Shown piece by piece: positions 56,656-64,000 of a stretch of 64,000 bases of DNA. The stretch is taken from NCBI RefSeq assembly GCF_000971335.1, contig NZ_JZJL01000014.1:1-64000 (forward strand), read 5' to 3'. The notes below the pieces were generated by a model. That model did not search any database. It was not told where the DNA came from and worked only from the letters and a program-made list of their open reading frames with translations. Position 1 is the first letter of the stretch; each line of letters opens with the position of its first letter. The position numbers and the translations under genes are program-made. The stretch comes from Chromobacterium vaccinii. Its GTDB lineage: Bacteria; Pseudomonadota; Gammaproteobacteria; Burkholderiales; Chromobacteriaceae.

Positions 56656-56845
56656 CAAAAAGGCGATGAGCGAGGTTTTAAGCCGCCGCTTGTTCGACGC
56701 CGCGCGACGGTAGCGCGCGGCTAGTTTCGGTGGCTCCTCGCTCAGCGCTTTTTGGTCGGGGTTTCGCGGGCTGCAGGGGCGGCCTGGGATCGCCTCTGCG
56801 TGCGAATCTTCGATTCGCTCAACAGGGCTGGCCGCACCGCCCCTG
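56656..56845. ncRNA. Strongly structured non-coding block between sbp and cysT
   Basis: Two long nested hairpins. The first pairs TGAGCGAGG (56667-56675) with CCTCGCTCA (56736-56744), continues inward with AGCCGCC/GGTGGCT (56681-56687/56729-56735) and encloses GCCGCGCG/CGCGCGGC (56699-56706/56714-56721); outward, AAAAAG can pair with the CTTTTT at 56748-56753. The second pairs CAGGGGCGG (56774-56782) with CCGCCCCTG (56837-56845) around GCGAATC/GATTCGC. No promoter or known RNA family was identified. It could be a small RNA, a repeat element, or mRNA 3' structure that sets sbp-cysT expression ratios. Strand is unknown. Confidence 0.6.
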
Positions 56846-56936
56846 GCCCGTTTGGCGGGCGGAACCGCCACCTAAAACATTGTTCGCGCAGCGGACACAT
56901 TTGCTTATGTAGAGGCAATAGAGATGGCTAAATAGA

Positions 56937-56966
56937 AACCGCCCGGTGTCGCGTCCGGGCGGTTTT
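56937..56966. terminator. Terminator downstream of sbp
   Basis: 10-bp stem AACCGCCCGG/CCGGGCGGTT with an 8-base loop and flanking A/T runs, 16 bp after the sbp stop (minus strand). Confidence 0.85.
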
Positions 56967-56981
56967 GAATAGCGGGGAGCC

Positions 56982-57977
56982 TCAGCGCGCCACGATCTGG
57001 TCGAACACCCCGCCGTCGGCGAAGTGGGTTTTCTGCGCCTTCTGCCAGCCGCCGAAAGTCTGGTCGATGGTGAACAGCTTCACCTTGCTGAACTGGCCGG
57101 CGTATTTGGCCGCCACCTTGGCGTCGCGCGGGCGGTAGTAGTGTTTGGCGGCCAGGGTCTGGCCTTCGGGGCTATACAGGTATTTCAGATAGGCCTCGGC
57201 CACCTTGCGGGTGCCGCGCTTGTCCGCCACCTTGTCCACCACGCTGACCGGCGGCTCGGCCAGGATGGAGACGGACGGGGTGACGATATCGAACTTGTCG
57301 GGCCCCAGCTCCTTGGCGGCGAGGAAGGCTTCGTTCTCCCACGACAGCAGCACGTCGCCGATGCCGCGCTGGGTGAAGGTGATCAGCGAGCCGCGCGCGC
57401 CGGAGTCCAGCACCTTGACGTTGCCGTACAGCTTCTTGACGAAGTCCTTGGCCTTGGCGTCGTTGCCGCCGGGCTGCTTCAGCGCGTAGCCCCAGGCCGC
57501 CAGATAGTTCCAGCGCGCGCCGCCGCCGGTCTTCGGGTTCGGCGTCACCACTTCCACGCCGGATTTGACCAGATCGTTCCAGTCCTTGATGTGCTTGGGA
57601 TTGCCCTTGCGCACCAGGAACACGATGGTGGACGAGTACGGCGAGGCGTTGTTGGGCAGCCGCTGCTGCCAGTTGGGCGCGATGGACTTGGCCTGGCTGG
57701 AGATCTCGTCGATGTCGTAGGCCAGCGCCAGCGTCACCACGTCGGCGTCCAGGCCGTCTATCACCGAGCGCGCCTGCTTGCCGGAGCCGCCGTGGGACTG
57801 CTTGACGGTGACGGTTTCGCCGGTCTTGGCCTTCCAGTACTTGGCGAAGGCGGCGTTGTAGTCCTGGTAGAGCTCGCGCGTCGGATCGTAGGAGACGTTG
57901 AGCAAGGTCACGTCGGCGAAGGCGGAGGCGCTGCCGGCGAGCAGCAGGGCGATGGCGAGGTGGTGCAGGGGGCGCAT
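56982..57977 (-). CDS. sbp: Periplasmic sulfate-binding protein
   Basis: A 331-residue binding protein with signal peptide ([21 protein letters not shown]), then the Sbp signature [17 protein letters not shown] and [32 protein letters not shown], the sulfate-contact residues of the family. It delivers sulfate to CysTWA. The ATG at 57977 is the signal-peptide start; a longer frame to 58094 is in the leader. It is separated from cysT by a terminator and the structured block, so it probably has its own transcript. Confidence 0.96.
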   Translation of the reverse strand: MRPLHHLAIALLLAGSASAFADVTLLNVSYDPTRELYQDYNAAFAKYWKAKTGETVTVKQSHGGSGKQARSVIDGLDADVVTLALAYDIDEISSQAKSIAPNWQQRLPNNASPYSSTIVFLVRKGNPKHIKDWNDLVKSGVEVVTPNPKTGGGARWNYLAAWGYALKQPGGNDAKAKDFVKKLYGNVKVLDSGARGSLITFTQRGIGDVLLSWENEAFLAAKELGPDKFDIVTPSVSILAEPPVSVVDKVADKRGTRKVAEAYLKYLYSPEGQTLAAKHYYRPRDAKVAAKYAGQFSKVKLFTIDQTFGGWQKAQKTHFADGGVFDQIVAR

Positions 57978-58188
57978 GGCTTTGTTTCCCGTGATGATGA
58001 ATGTTCTGATGGGGAGCACTGTAGGCAGGCCTTTCCGCAGCCGGGAAGCAAGAAAATCTGCAATCGATATCGAAAATACGGCAAAAGCCATCATTCCGGA
58101 AAAACAGATAGGCTTATCGGCAAATCGTATATGACCTTGTCACGGCCGGGGCTATAGTGGCGCCAATTCCACCACCCGGGGTCAGGCC

Positions 58189-59064
58189 ATGAAACGATTC
58201 AAGCCCGTCAAAACCCTGCCAGCCGGCTTTGCGCCCGCCACGCTGGCCGCCTGTCAGCAGTTGTTGCAGCAGGAGGGCGTGCAGATCAGGCTGCAGTGGA
58301 ATGAACAGGAAGTCTTCGCCAGCTTCGACGGCTGGTGGCTGTGCAGCAGCTTCATTCCGCAGGCCAAGGTCAGGGACGGCCGTTGCCAGCTGCAGCAGTA
58401 CGCGGCGCGGCTGCGCATCTTCGGCCAGTTCGGCCAGGCGCTGCCGGCCAATTGGCTGTTCGCGATGAATTACGGCGAGACCAAGGCGGTGGCGCTGCTC
58501 AAGCTGATCCGGGTGCTGCACGTGCTCAACCATCTGGGGCGCAATGGCCGCCACCTGCCGCTGCGGATAGACGTCGACCCGCGCATCTGCCACGCCTACA
58601 GCGACCGCATCGTCGACTTCACCGCCCGCCTGCTGGAAACGCTGGAGTTTCCGGCCAACCTGTCGCAGATGCTGCTGTTCCTGGACGAGCGCACCGGCGA
58701 GCTGGGACTGTCGCTGCTGAGGCGCTACCGCCAGCACGGCCACCGGCTGGCGCTGGGCGACTTCGGCGCCGGCGGGCAGGATCTGTTGCGGCTGTGGCGG
58801 CTGGAGCCGGACGGATTGGCGCTGGCCCCGCGTTTCATGAGCCGGGCGGTGATGTATCCCCGCGTGCGCGACCAGTTGCTGCAGCTGGCGCCGCAACTGG
58901 TGGAGCAGGGTTTCGCGCTGGCGGTGGAGGACATCGTCTGTCAGAACATGCTGGGCCTGGCGCAGCGGATGGGCGCCGAGCACTGTTCGGGCCCGCTGTT
59001 GTCGGAGCGGCTGAAGCGGCAGCGCGCGGCGCGCGAGGTGGCTTTGTCGGGTATCGCCTGTTAG
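58189..59064 (+). CDS. Degenerate EAL-domain protein
   Basis: A 291-residue protein matching the EAL fold in its second half: LPLRIDVDPRICH, LLFLDERTGELGLSLLRRYRQHGHRLALGDFGAGGQDLL (compare DDFGTGYSSL), WRLEPDGLALAPRFM and VEQGFALAVEDIVCQNML. The N-terminal EAL motif is absent, the first Asp of DDFGTG is Gly, and the catalytic Lys of DGLKID is Ala (DGLALA, 208-213). It should not hydrolyse c-di-GMP and more likely acts as a protein-interaction or binding module, as YdiV does. It is divergent from sbp. Confidence 0.82.
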   Translation: MKRFKPVKTLPAGFAPATLAACQQLLQQEGVQIRLQWNEQEVFASFDGWWLCSSFIPQAKVRDGRCQLQQYAARLRIFGQFGQALPANWLFAMNYGETKAVALLKLIRVLHVLNHLGRNGRHLPLRIDVDPRICHAYSDRIVDFTARLLETLEFPANLSQMLLFLDERTGELGLSLLRRYRQHGHRLALGDFGAGGQDLLRLWRLEPDGLALAPRFMSRAVMYPRVRDQLLQLAPQLVEQGFALAVEDIVCQNMLGLAQRMGAEHCSGPLLSERLKRQRAAREVALSGIAC

Positions 59065-59124
59065 GATGTTTGCATTTTTGACCATCCGGTCAATTGCATG
59101 ATGCGATATCCGAGCAGAGGCGAA

Positions 59125-59325
59125 ATGAAACAACTGGCAATGGCGATGATGTGCGCGTGGGGCTTGTCCGCCTGCGTGATCGGCAATACCGACGGCTACC
59201 GCGACGTGGCCCAGCTGCAGCGTATGACGGACCAGGCGCTGAAGACCTGCGGCCAGGGCAAGGTCAAGTCGGTAAGTTACGGCAGCTTCACCTGCGCGGC
59301 CGGCGACGCGATGGCGGCGAAGTAG
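59125..59325 (+). CDS. Small lipoprotein
   Basis: A 66-residue protein with a signal peptide and a lipobox GLSAC, then a short mature part with two further cysteines (KTCGQ, SFTCAAG) that could form a disulfide. Too small for a family call. I start it at the second Met (59125), which gives a normal lipoprotein signal; the annotated frame can begin at 59098. It ends 1 bp before the GNAT gene. Confidence 0.75.
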   Translation: MKQLAMAMMCAWGLSACVIGNTDGYRDVAQLQRMTDQALKTCGQGKVKSVSYGSFTCAAGDAMAAK

Positions 59326-59326
59326 C

Positions 59327-60304
59327 ATGGCGGTTACCGATGCGAACGGCGGCCTGTCCATCCGCCTGTTGTGCGCTGCCGACGCCGACGTCTACCAGGC
59401 GATCCGCGTCGCGGCCGCCACCCATGATCCGGCGTCCATCCATGCCGACGCCGCCGAAGTCGCCGCGCTGGACCGGGACGCCATCCAGAGGCAGATAGCA
59501 CCCGGCGACGCGCAGCGGGTTGTGGGCGCTTTCATCGCCGGCGAGCTGGTCGGCGTGGCCGCGCTGCGGCGCAACGTTCTGGCCAGAACCCGCCACCGCG
59601 CGGCGGTGCAGGGCGTGTTCACCCGGTCGGAATGCCGCGGCAGGGGCGTGGCGCGCAGTCTGATGCAGGCGGTGCTGGACGAGGCCGCCAAGCTGCCGGG
59701 GCTGGCGTCGCTGGAGCTGGCCGTCCATGCCGAAAACGCGCCGGCCAAGGCGCTTTACCAGGCCTTCGGCTTCCGCCGCGTGGGTTTGATTCCCGGCGCG
59801 GTGATGGTGGACGGCCGCAGCCTGGACGAAGTGCTGATGCAGCGCCCGCTGAACTTCTCATCTTCCGCCGCCGCGCCGGCTTTCATTCCAGATGGCGATG
59901 ATTACGCCTTGATCGAGGCGGCGCCGGATGTCGACACTTATCGCCGCCTGCGGGCCGAATCCGGCCTCAGCCCCAAGACCGAGGAAGCCGCTCGCCGCGG
60001 CCTGGCCGGCACGCTGTTCGCGGTGCAGCTGCGCCACGGCGGCGAAACCATAGGGATGGGGCGGGTGATAGGCGACGGCGGCGGCTTTTACCAGGTGGTG
60101 GACATCGCCGTGCTGCCGGCGCACCAGGGCCGGGGGCTGGGCAAGCGCATCATGGCGGCGATCCGCGGCTACATCGACCGCGAACTGCCGGTCAGCGCCT
60201 ACGTCAGCCTGATCGCCGACGGCGACGCCAGGCATCTGTACGCCCAGTTCGGCTTCGAGCCCACCGCGCCGCGCTCGGAAGGCATGGCGCTGTTCAAGCG
60301 TTGA
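59327..60304 (+). CDS. Tandem-GNAT acetyltransferase
   Basis: A 325-residue protein with two GNAT domains. The first (about 1-165) has GVFTRSECRGRGVARSLMQAV and ELAVHAENAPAKALYQAFGFRRVG; the second (about 185-325) has DIAVLPAHQGRGLGKRIMAAI and YVSLIADGDARHLYAQFGFEP. Both acetyl-CoA loops (Q/RxxGxG/A) are intact. Substrates are unknown. It starts 1 bp after the lipoprotein stop. Confidence 0.92.
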   Translation: MAVTDANGGLSIRLLCAADADVYQAIRVAAATHDPASIHADAAEVAALDRDAIQRQIAPGDAQRVVGAFIAGELVGVAALRRNVLARTRHRAAVQGVFTRSECRGRGVARSLMQAVLDEAAKLPGLASLELAVHAENAPAKALYQAFGFRRVGLIPGAVMVDGRSLDEVLMQRPLNFSSSAAAPAFIPDGDDYALIEAAPDVDTYRRLRAESGLSPKTEEAARRGLAGTLFAVQLRHGGETIGMGRVIGDGGGFYQVVDIAVLPAHQGRGLGKRIMAAIRGYIDRELPVSAYVSLIADGDARHLYAQFGFEPTAPRSEGMALFKR

Positions 60305-60408
60305 TCCGAAATCTGCCGTCTTGCCCATAGCCTGGACCGAATCATCTTGACGCCGGCGCGGGAATCTCCAAGCCGCCACCGGGGCGGCGTCGTTCTTTAG
60401 GCAAGGTC

Positions 60409-60912
60409 GTGCCAGTGACTCAATTGCATCTGGTGTTCGGTCCGCAAGGGGCCGGCAAATCCACTCACGCGCGCAAGCTGGCCGAGGCCGAGCAGGCGGT
60501 GCATCTGGCGATAGACGACTGGATGGGCCAGCTGTTCGGCCCCGACCTGCCGCAGCCGCTGGACTTCGGCGGGGTGATGGAACGGGTGGCGCGCTGCGAG
60601 CGGCGCATCTGGCTGACGGCGCTGGCCATCGTCCGCGGCGGCGGCCGCGTGGTGCAGGACCTCGGCTTCATGAAGGCCGCCGGCCGCGGCCGTTTCCTGG
60701 CGCTGGCCGACGAGCATGGCTTGAGCGCCAAGTGGCATTAAGTGACGGCGGCGCCGGATGTGCGCCGTCAGCGCGTGCTGCAGCGCAGTGCCGCGCGCGG
60801 CGATACTTTCTCCTTTGAAGTGACGCCGGCGATGTTCGACGCGATGGAGACGCAGTTCGAGCTGGCCACGGACGAGGCGCTGGCCCGCTCGGCGGTGATC
60901 GCCACCGGCTAG
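60409..60912 (+). pseudogene. AAA-type ATP-binding protein broken by an in-frame stop
   Basis: The frame starts with a Walker A GPQGAGKST (about residues 11-19) and runs 110 residues to TAA at 60739-60741 after AKWH. The same frame then stays open from GTG at 60742 to 60912 and reads like the family's C-terminal part (VTAAPDVRRQRVLQRSAARGDTF, EVTPAMFDAMETQFE). A single base change of a Tyr codon (TAC/TAT) to TAA explains the break, so this is a recent nonsense mutation or a sequencing error. The intact protein would be a small P-loop kinase of the zeta-toxin/YjdR-like kind. It overlaps the TetR gene end by 4 bp. Confidence 0.75.
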
Positions 60913-61568
60913 CCTGGCCGCATCCCCTCGTAACACAGGCGCGCGGCGGCCCGGACGCGGGCGCGCAGGGCCGCGTCGACGCCTGGCGTGGCCAGGCCCA
61001 GCGCCATTTGCCGCAGCGGTTCGGCGATGGCCATCGCCAGCAGCAGCTCGGCGCAGGTCGCCGGATCGTCCACTTTCAGCAGGCCGCGGCGCCGGCGTTC
61101 GGCGAGCCAGTCCGCCAGCAGCGACGCGCTGTGGCGGACGCCGTGCCCGGTATACGCCGCCAGCGCCTGCTCGCGGCCGGGAAAATCGTTGATCAGCAGC
61201 TTGAACATGCCCACCGCTTCCGCCGACAGCACCCGCTCGGCGATGGATAGCAGCAGCGTTTCCAGCGCCCGAGGCAGGTCGGCGCTGTCGTCTTGCGGCA
61301 TATCAACCGCGAAGACCAGTCCCGCGGTCCAGTCGTCGACGATGGCCGCCAGCAGCCGCTCCCGGTTGTCGGCGAAACGGTACACCGTCTTTTTGGCCAC
61401 GCCGGCGCGCTTGGCCACCGCCTCTATGCTTAATGCCCGGTAGCCGTCGCCCAGCAGCAGCTCGGTTGCGGCCTGCAATACCTGATGGCGCAGCGTCTGT
61501 TCCGGGGAGGCGGGACGGCCGCGCGGCCGAGGCGTTGGGGATGCGGAAAGGTCAGGTGGACTTGACAT
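60909..61568 (-). CDS. TetR-family regulator (PhlH-like position)
   Basis: A 219-residue TetR repressor. The N-terminal helix-turn-helix is LRHQVLQAATELLLGDGYRALSIEAVAKRAGVAKKTVYRFADNRERLLAAI; the C-terminal domain is the ligand-binding TetR_C type. It is divergent from the DAPG-hydrolase-like gene with a palindrome between, the same arrangement as phlH-phlG in Pseudomonas, so it probably represses that gene and its own. Confidence 0.9.
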   Translation of the reverse strand: MSSPPDLSASPTPRPRGRPASPEQTLRHQVLQAATELLLGDGYRALSIEAVAKRAGVAKKTVYRFADNRERLLAAIVDDWTAGLVFAVDMPQDDSADLPRALETLLLSIAERVLSAEAVGMFKLLINDFPGREQALAAYTGHGVRHSASLLADWLAERRRRGLLKVDDPATCAELLLAMAIAEPLRQMALGLATPGVDAALRARVRAAARLCYEGMRPG

Positions 61569-61592
61569 GGCTTCTCATGTTGCTGGAATATG

Positions 61593-61609
61593 GAAACGTT
61601 AATCGTTTC
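61593..61609. promoter_or_regulatory. Candidate TetR operator
   Basis: GAAACG-TTAAT-CGTTTC: perfect 6-bp arms around a 5-bp centre, between the divergent TetR gene (25 bp from its start) and the hydrolase gene (55 bp from its start). Confidence 0.6.
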
Positions 61610-61663
61610 TTAATTGGCCGCGCATTCGCGGGGTCCAGACGATCAAACAGCGAGGAGTGTACT

Positions 61664-62335
61664 GTGAATGCTCAGAATCGGATATCCAGCCATGATGAAC
61701 TGCTGTCGCCGCGCCCGTTGCCATTGGAAACCGGCATCCGCCGGCTGGACGACGGCCGGCTGCTGGTGGCGGTGAGAACCGAGCTGCCGGGTTGCGCCGG
61801 CCGGATGGTCGAATGGTGGTTCAAGTTCTTCGAAACCACCCAGCACATCCGCTGGTGGCACCCGCACGACCATCACCGGATGCATGGCTGGGACCAGCAT
61901 TGGCGGCGGGGCGAGAGCTATGTCGGCGCCTGCGTGCGGGCGGAGGAGTCGCTGGGCGATTTTCCGCCGGTGGCGGCGGTGCTGAAGTTTCACGAGCCGG
62001 CGGATTTCTTCACGGCTGACGCGCTGGCGCAGGCGAGGCGCGAGCAGGCGGTGTCCGGGCTGGTGTGCGCGCGGATCGCTTTCGGCGACGAGCCCAGGCT
62101 GGCGGCCGACGGCGACCCGCTGGACGGCGAGATGATCCATCTGGCGCGCGACAAGCCGCAGGGCGCGGTGCTGCGCAGCCGCTTCGTGCTGGGCGGCGAA
62201 TCGCCGGTGCCGGACGAGCTGGGCCTGGGCCTGATGCAGCACTGCTACAACGAGTTCAGCAGCCTGGCGCGTTTCCTGCCGTCGCTGTACTACGGCGAGC
62301 ACGCCAACGGCGAGAAGGGGCCGTTGGCGTGGTGA
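61664..62335 (+). CDS. DAPG-hydrolase-family protein (PhlG-like)
   Basis: A 223-residue protein starting at GTG with GAGGAG upstream. Metal-ligand candidates in the family order are visible: His in RWWHPHDHHRMHGW (66-74), His110-Glu111 in KFHEP, His159 in EMIHLA, and His193...Glu197 in MQHCYNEF. PhlG hydrolyses the acetyl group of 2,4-diacetylphloroglucinol; homologues act on other acyl-phenols or diketones. It is shorter than PhlG (about 290), lacking part of the N-terminal region. Under control of the divergent TetR gene by inference. Confidence 0.8.
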   Translation: MNAQNRISSHDELLSPRPLPLETGIRRLDDGRLLVAVRTELPGCAGRMVEWWFKFFETTQHIRWWHPHDHHRMHGWDQHWRRGESYVGACVRAEESLGDFPPVAAVLKFHEPADFFTADALAQARREQAVSGLVCARIAFGDEPRLAADGDPLDGEMIHLARDKPQGAVLRSRFVLGGESPVPDELGLGLMQHCYNEFSSLARFLPSLYYGEHANGEKGPLAW

Positions 62336-62348
62336 GCGCGTAAGGGGG

Positions 62349-62912
62349 CTACGCGCCAGGGCGCGGCTTGGCCAGGTGGCCGGCCATCAGCGGCCACACC
62401 CAGTCGGCCGCGTCCAGGCTCCAGCCGCCGTCCTTGGCCGCCTCGTCCAGCTTCCGCAGCGCCAGGATGTCGGCCAGGTCCGGCAGGCGCGAGAAGGCGT
62501 CGGCCTCGTCCGCGCGCATCGGCCCGCCCTGGTAGCCCAGCGTGGCGGCGCTGGCCGGCGACAGCGCCGCCAGATACGCCGGGTCGACCGCGCACAGGTA
62601 GCGTTTGGCTTCGACGTGCATGCCCACCAGCCGCGCCAGCCGGGGCGAGAAGCCCAGCTGCAGCAGATAGTCGCGCGCCAGCTTGTCGTGGGCCATTACG
62701 CCGTAGTCGCCCATGGCCTGAGCGCCGTCGTGTTCCAGCAGATGGCCGATGTCGTGCAGGAAGGCTGCTAGCACCATCTCGTCGTCATGGCCCCAGTCGC
62801 GCGCCAGCGTGGCGGCCTGGATGGCGTGGTCGAACTGCGAGACGGCCTCGCCGTAATGGCGGGCGCCGTGTTCGCGGTACAGCTGCTGCAAAACAGCGAT
62901 GGCGTCGAACAT
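62349..62912 (-). CDS. PhnZ-like HD-domain diiron oxygenase
   Basis: A 187-residue HD protein. Aligned with PhnZ by a constant offset of -5, all six iron ligands are present: His29, His53, Asp54 (LHDIGH), His75, His99 and Asp156; Glu22 matches PhnZ Glu27, and the position of Tyr24 is His19 with Tyr20 next to it. PhnZ cleaves hydroxy-aminoethylphosphonate with a mixed-valent diiron site, so this is a strong candidate for a phosphonate C-P bond-cleaving oxygenase. Its start overlaps the phnM-like stop, so the two are coupled. Confidence 0.9.
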   Translation of the reverse strand: MFDAIAVLQQLYREHGARHYGEAVSQFDHAIQAATLARDWGHDDEMVLAAFLHDIGHLLEHDGAQAMGDYGVMAHDKLARDYLLQLGFSPRLARLVGMHVEAKRYLCAVDPAYLAALSPASAATLGYQGGPMRADEADAFSRLPDLADILALRKLDEAAKDGGWSLDAADWVWPLMAGHLAKPRPGA

Positions 62913-64000
62913 CAGAATACCCTCCCGCCCAGCTTCCACACGCTCCGCACCAGCGGCACATCGCCGCGCGCCGTCATCGCCACCAGATCGGCGCGTTGGC
63001 CGACGGCGATGTCGCCGCGGTCGGCGAGGCCCACCGCCCGCGCCGGATTCAGGCTGACGGCGGCGACGGCGCGCGGCAGGCCCCAGCCCGCCACGGCGTG
63101 CAGCAGCCAGGCGGCGTGCAGCAGGCTGGCCGGCACGTAGTCGGACGACAGGATGTCCAGCAGGTCGTGGCGAGCCAGCTCCAGCGCCGCCACATTGCCG
63201 GAGTGGGAGCCGCCGCGCACCACATTGGGCGCGCCCATCACCGTTTGCAGGCCGTGCGCGCGGGCGGCTTGGGCCGCTTCCAGCGTGGTGGGAAATTCCG
63301 AGATCGCGACGCCGTCCCGCAGCGCTTCCTCGATGTGGGCAGCGTCGGTGTCGTCGTGGCTGGCCAGCGCGATGCCGCGCGCCTGGGCCATTTCCACCAC
63401 CGCCTGCTTGTGGCGGCCGGCGAATTCCGCCTGCTTGGCCTTGCGTTCCGCCACGGCGGCGAGGAAGGTCTCCTCGTCCCAGCCCACCTTTTTCTCGCCA
63501 TAGTATTTTTTGTATTGCTCCAGGTCGCGGTACTGGCGCTGGCCCGGCGTATGGTCCATCACCGATACCAGTTTCACCGCCGGGTGGGCGATCAGCGGCG
63601 TCAATTCGTCCAGCAGTTGCGGGAAGGCCAATTCGCAGCGCAGGTGGAAGAAGTGCTCCGCCCGCAGCGCGCCTTCGTCCATGCCCTGGTTGATGGCGGC
63701 GAAGGCGCTGTGCAGCGTGTCCAGCCGCACCCTTTCGCCTTCCAGATCGCCCACCGCCAGCGCGTCCAGCACTGTGGTGATGCCGGCGGCCACGCATTGG
63801 GCGTCGTGGGTGATCACCGCCGGCAGAATCGGCCACAGCACGCCGTTGCGCGGCATCAGGTGTTTTTCCAGATTGTCGGTATGGATCTCCACCAGACCAG
63901 GCAGCAGCAGCGCGCCGGCCAGATTTTCGCCTTCGGTCAGCGGCTGTTCGTGGATGGCGGCGATCAGCCCGTCTTTAATTTCCAGCGCGCCATTGTCGAT
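62912..64000 (-). CDS. PhnM-like amidohydrolase, cut by the window edge
   Basis: 363 residues are visible and the frame is still open at the edge, starting inside an N-terminal strand (IDNGALEIKDGLIAAIHEQPL). It belongs to the amidohydrolase superfamily: LLPGLVEIHTDNLEKH carries the metal HxDN, SHDDTDAAH and a C-terminal VGQRADLVAM region follow. PhnM hydrolyses the 5-triphosphate of ribosyl-phosphonate in the C-P lyase pathway. Next to a PhnZ-like oxygenase, a phosphonate-use role is likely, although related enzymes act on other substrates. Perhaps 12-20 N-terminal residues are missing. Confidence 0.88.
   Translation of the reverse strand: MDNGALEIKDGLIAAIHEQPLTEGENLAGALLLPGLVEIHTDNLEKHLMPRNGVLWPILPAVITHDAQCVAAGITTVLDALAVGDLEGERVRLDTLHSAFAAINQGMDEGALRAEHFFHLRCELAFPQLLDELTPLIAHPAVKLVSVMDHTPGQRQYRDLEQYKKYYGEKKVGWDEETFLAAVAERKAKQAEFAGRHKQAVVEMAQARGIALASHDDTDAAHIEEALRDGVAISEFPTTLEAAQAARAHGLQTVMGAPNVVRGGSHSGNVAALELARHDLLDILSSDYVPASLLHAAWLLHAVAGWGLPRAVAAVSLNPARAVGLADRGDIAVGQRADLVAMTARGDVPLVRSVWKLGGRVF

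Noticed and set aside
56563-56871. A 102-codon frame between cysT and sbp
   Set aside because: Lies across strong nested hairpins and has no ribosome site; more likely structured non-coding DNA.

Overview
The window is high-GC DNA (roughly two-thirds G+C in the genes) from a motile, sulfate-assimilating, quorum-sensing-capable beta-proteobacterium. The gene set (divergent bamE/fur, aat-bpt, rne, cysTWA-cysB, prkA-yeaH-spoVR) and a LuxR-type operator suggest Neisseriales, most likely Chromobacterium or a close relative. That is inference from gene content, not from a marker gene.

Region 1 (1-15,707, all minus strand) is a 16-gene biosynthetic operon that runs off the left edge. In transcription order it encodes a fatty acyl-AMP ligase, an acyl-CoA-dehydrogenase-like protein, an acyl carrier protein, a KAS III-like protein, an unknown protein, a ferritin-like diiron protein, a second KAS III-like protein, a PLP fold-III decarboxylase, a second AMP-forming ligase, a third KAS III-like protein without the catalytic cysteine, a full-length acyl-CoA dehydrogenase, a citrate-synthase-like enzyme, a methyltransferase, a TauD/SyrP-type dioxygenase, a membrane protein and one cut-off gene. 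Most junctions overlap or nearly touch. An AT-rich leader upstream carries a 20-bp lux box abutting a good -35/-10 pair, so the operon is probably quorum-sensing controlled. There is no NRPS or modular PKS. I read it as a carrier-protein pathway joining a fatty-acyl unit to an amino-acid-derived unit, product unknown. This is the best candidate for an undescribed system.

Region 2 (16-25.7 kb) is mixed: a GNAT, a LiuR-like MerR regulator with a palindromic operator, a secreted three-repeat ricin-type lectin, a SEC-C protein, a PHB-depolymerase-like esterase, a tandem pair of related DUF5610-type proteins, a large acyl-CoA dehydrogenase with a PsrA-like operator, and a DUF2062-NUDIX-PilZ set with overlapping genes.

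Region 3 (25.8-30.9 kb) is the conserved stress operon prkA-yeaH-spoVR behind a sigma-S-like promoter and ending in a strong terminator. Region 4 (30.9-46.1 kb) is mostly housekeeping: heme/iron ABC transporter parts, dapB, bamE, fur, aat, bpt, a 2TM lipoprotein, pyrD, a nitroreductase, an orphan motD, sppA, a Rieske protein, a HAD phosphatase, rluC, rne with a long leader, and tRNA-Asn.

Region 5 (46.1-64 kb) holds a frameshifted VioB-type ferritin-like gene, PAP2 and MFS genes, a cysteine-desulfidase-like gene, an AraC regulator divergent from an FAD monooxygenase, and the sulfate uptake system sbp / cysT-cysW-cysA-cysB. A long, strongly structured non-coding block lies between sbp and cysT. 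Further right are a degenerate EAL protein, a small lipoprotein, a double GNAT, an AAA gene broken by one stop codon, a TetR regulator divergent from a DAPG-hydrolase-like gene across a palindromic operator, and a PhnZ-like HD oxygenase overlapping a phnM-like gene cut by the right edge.
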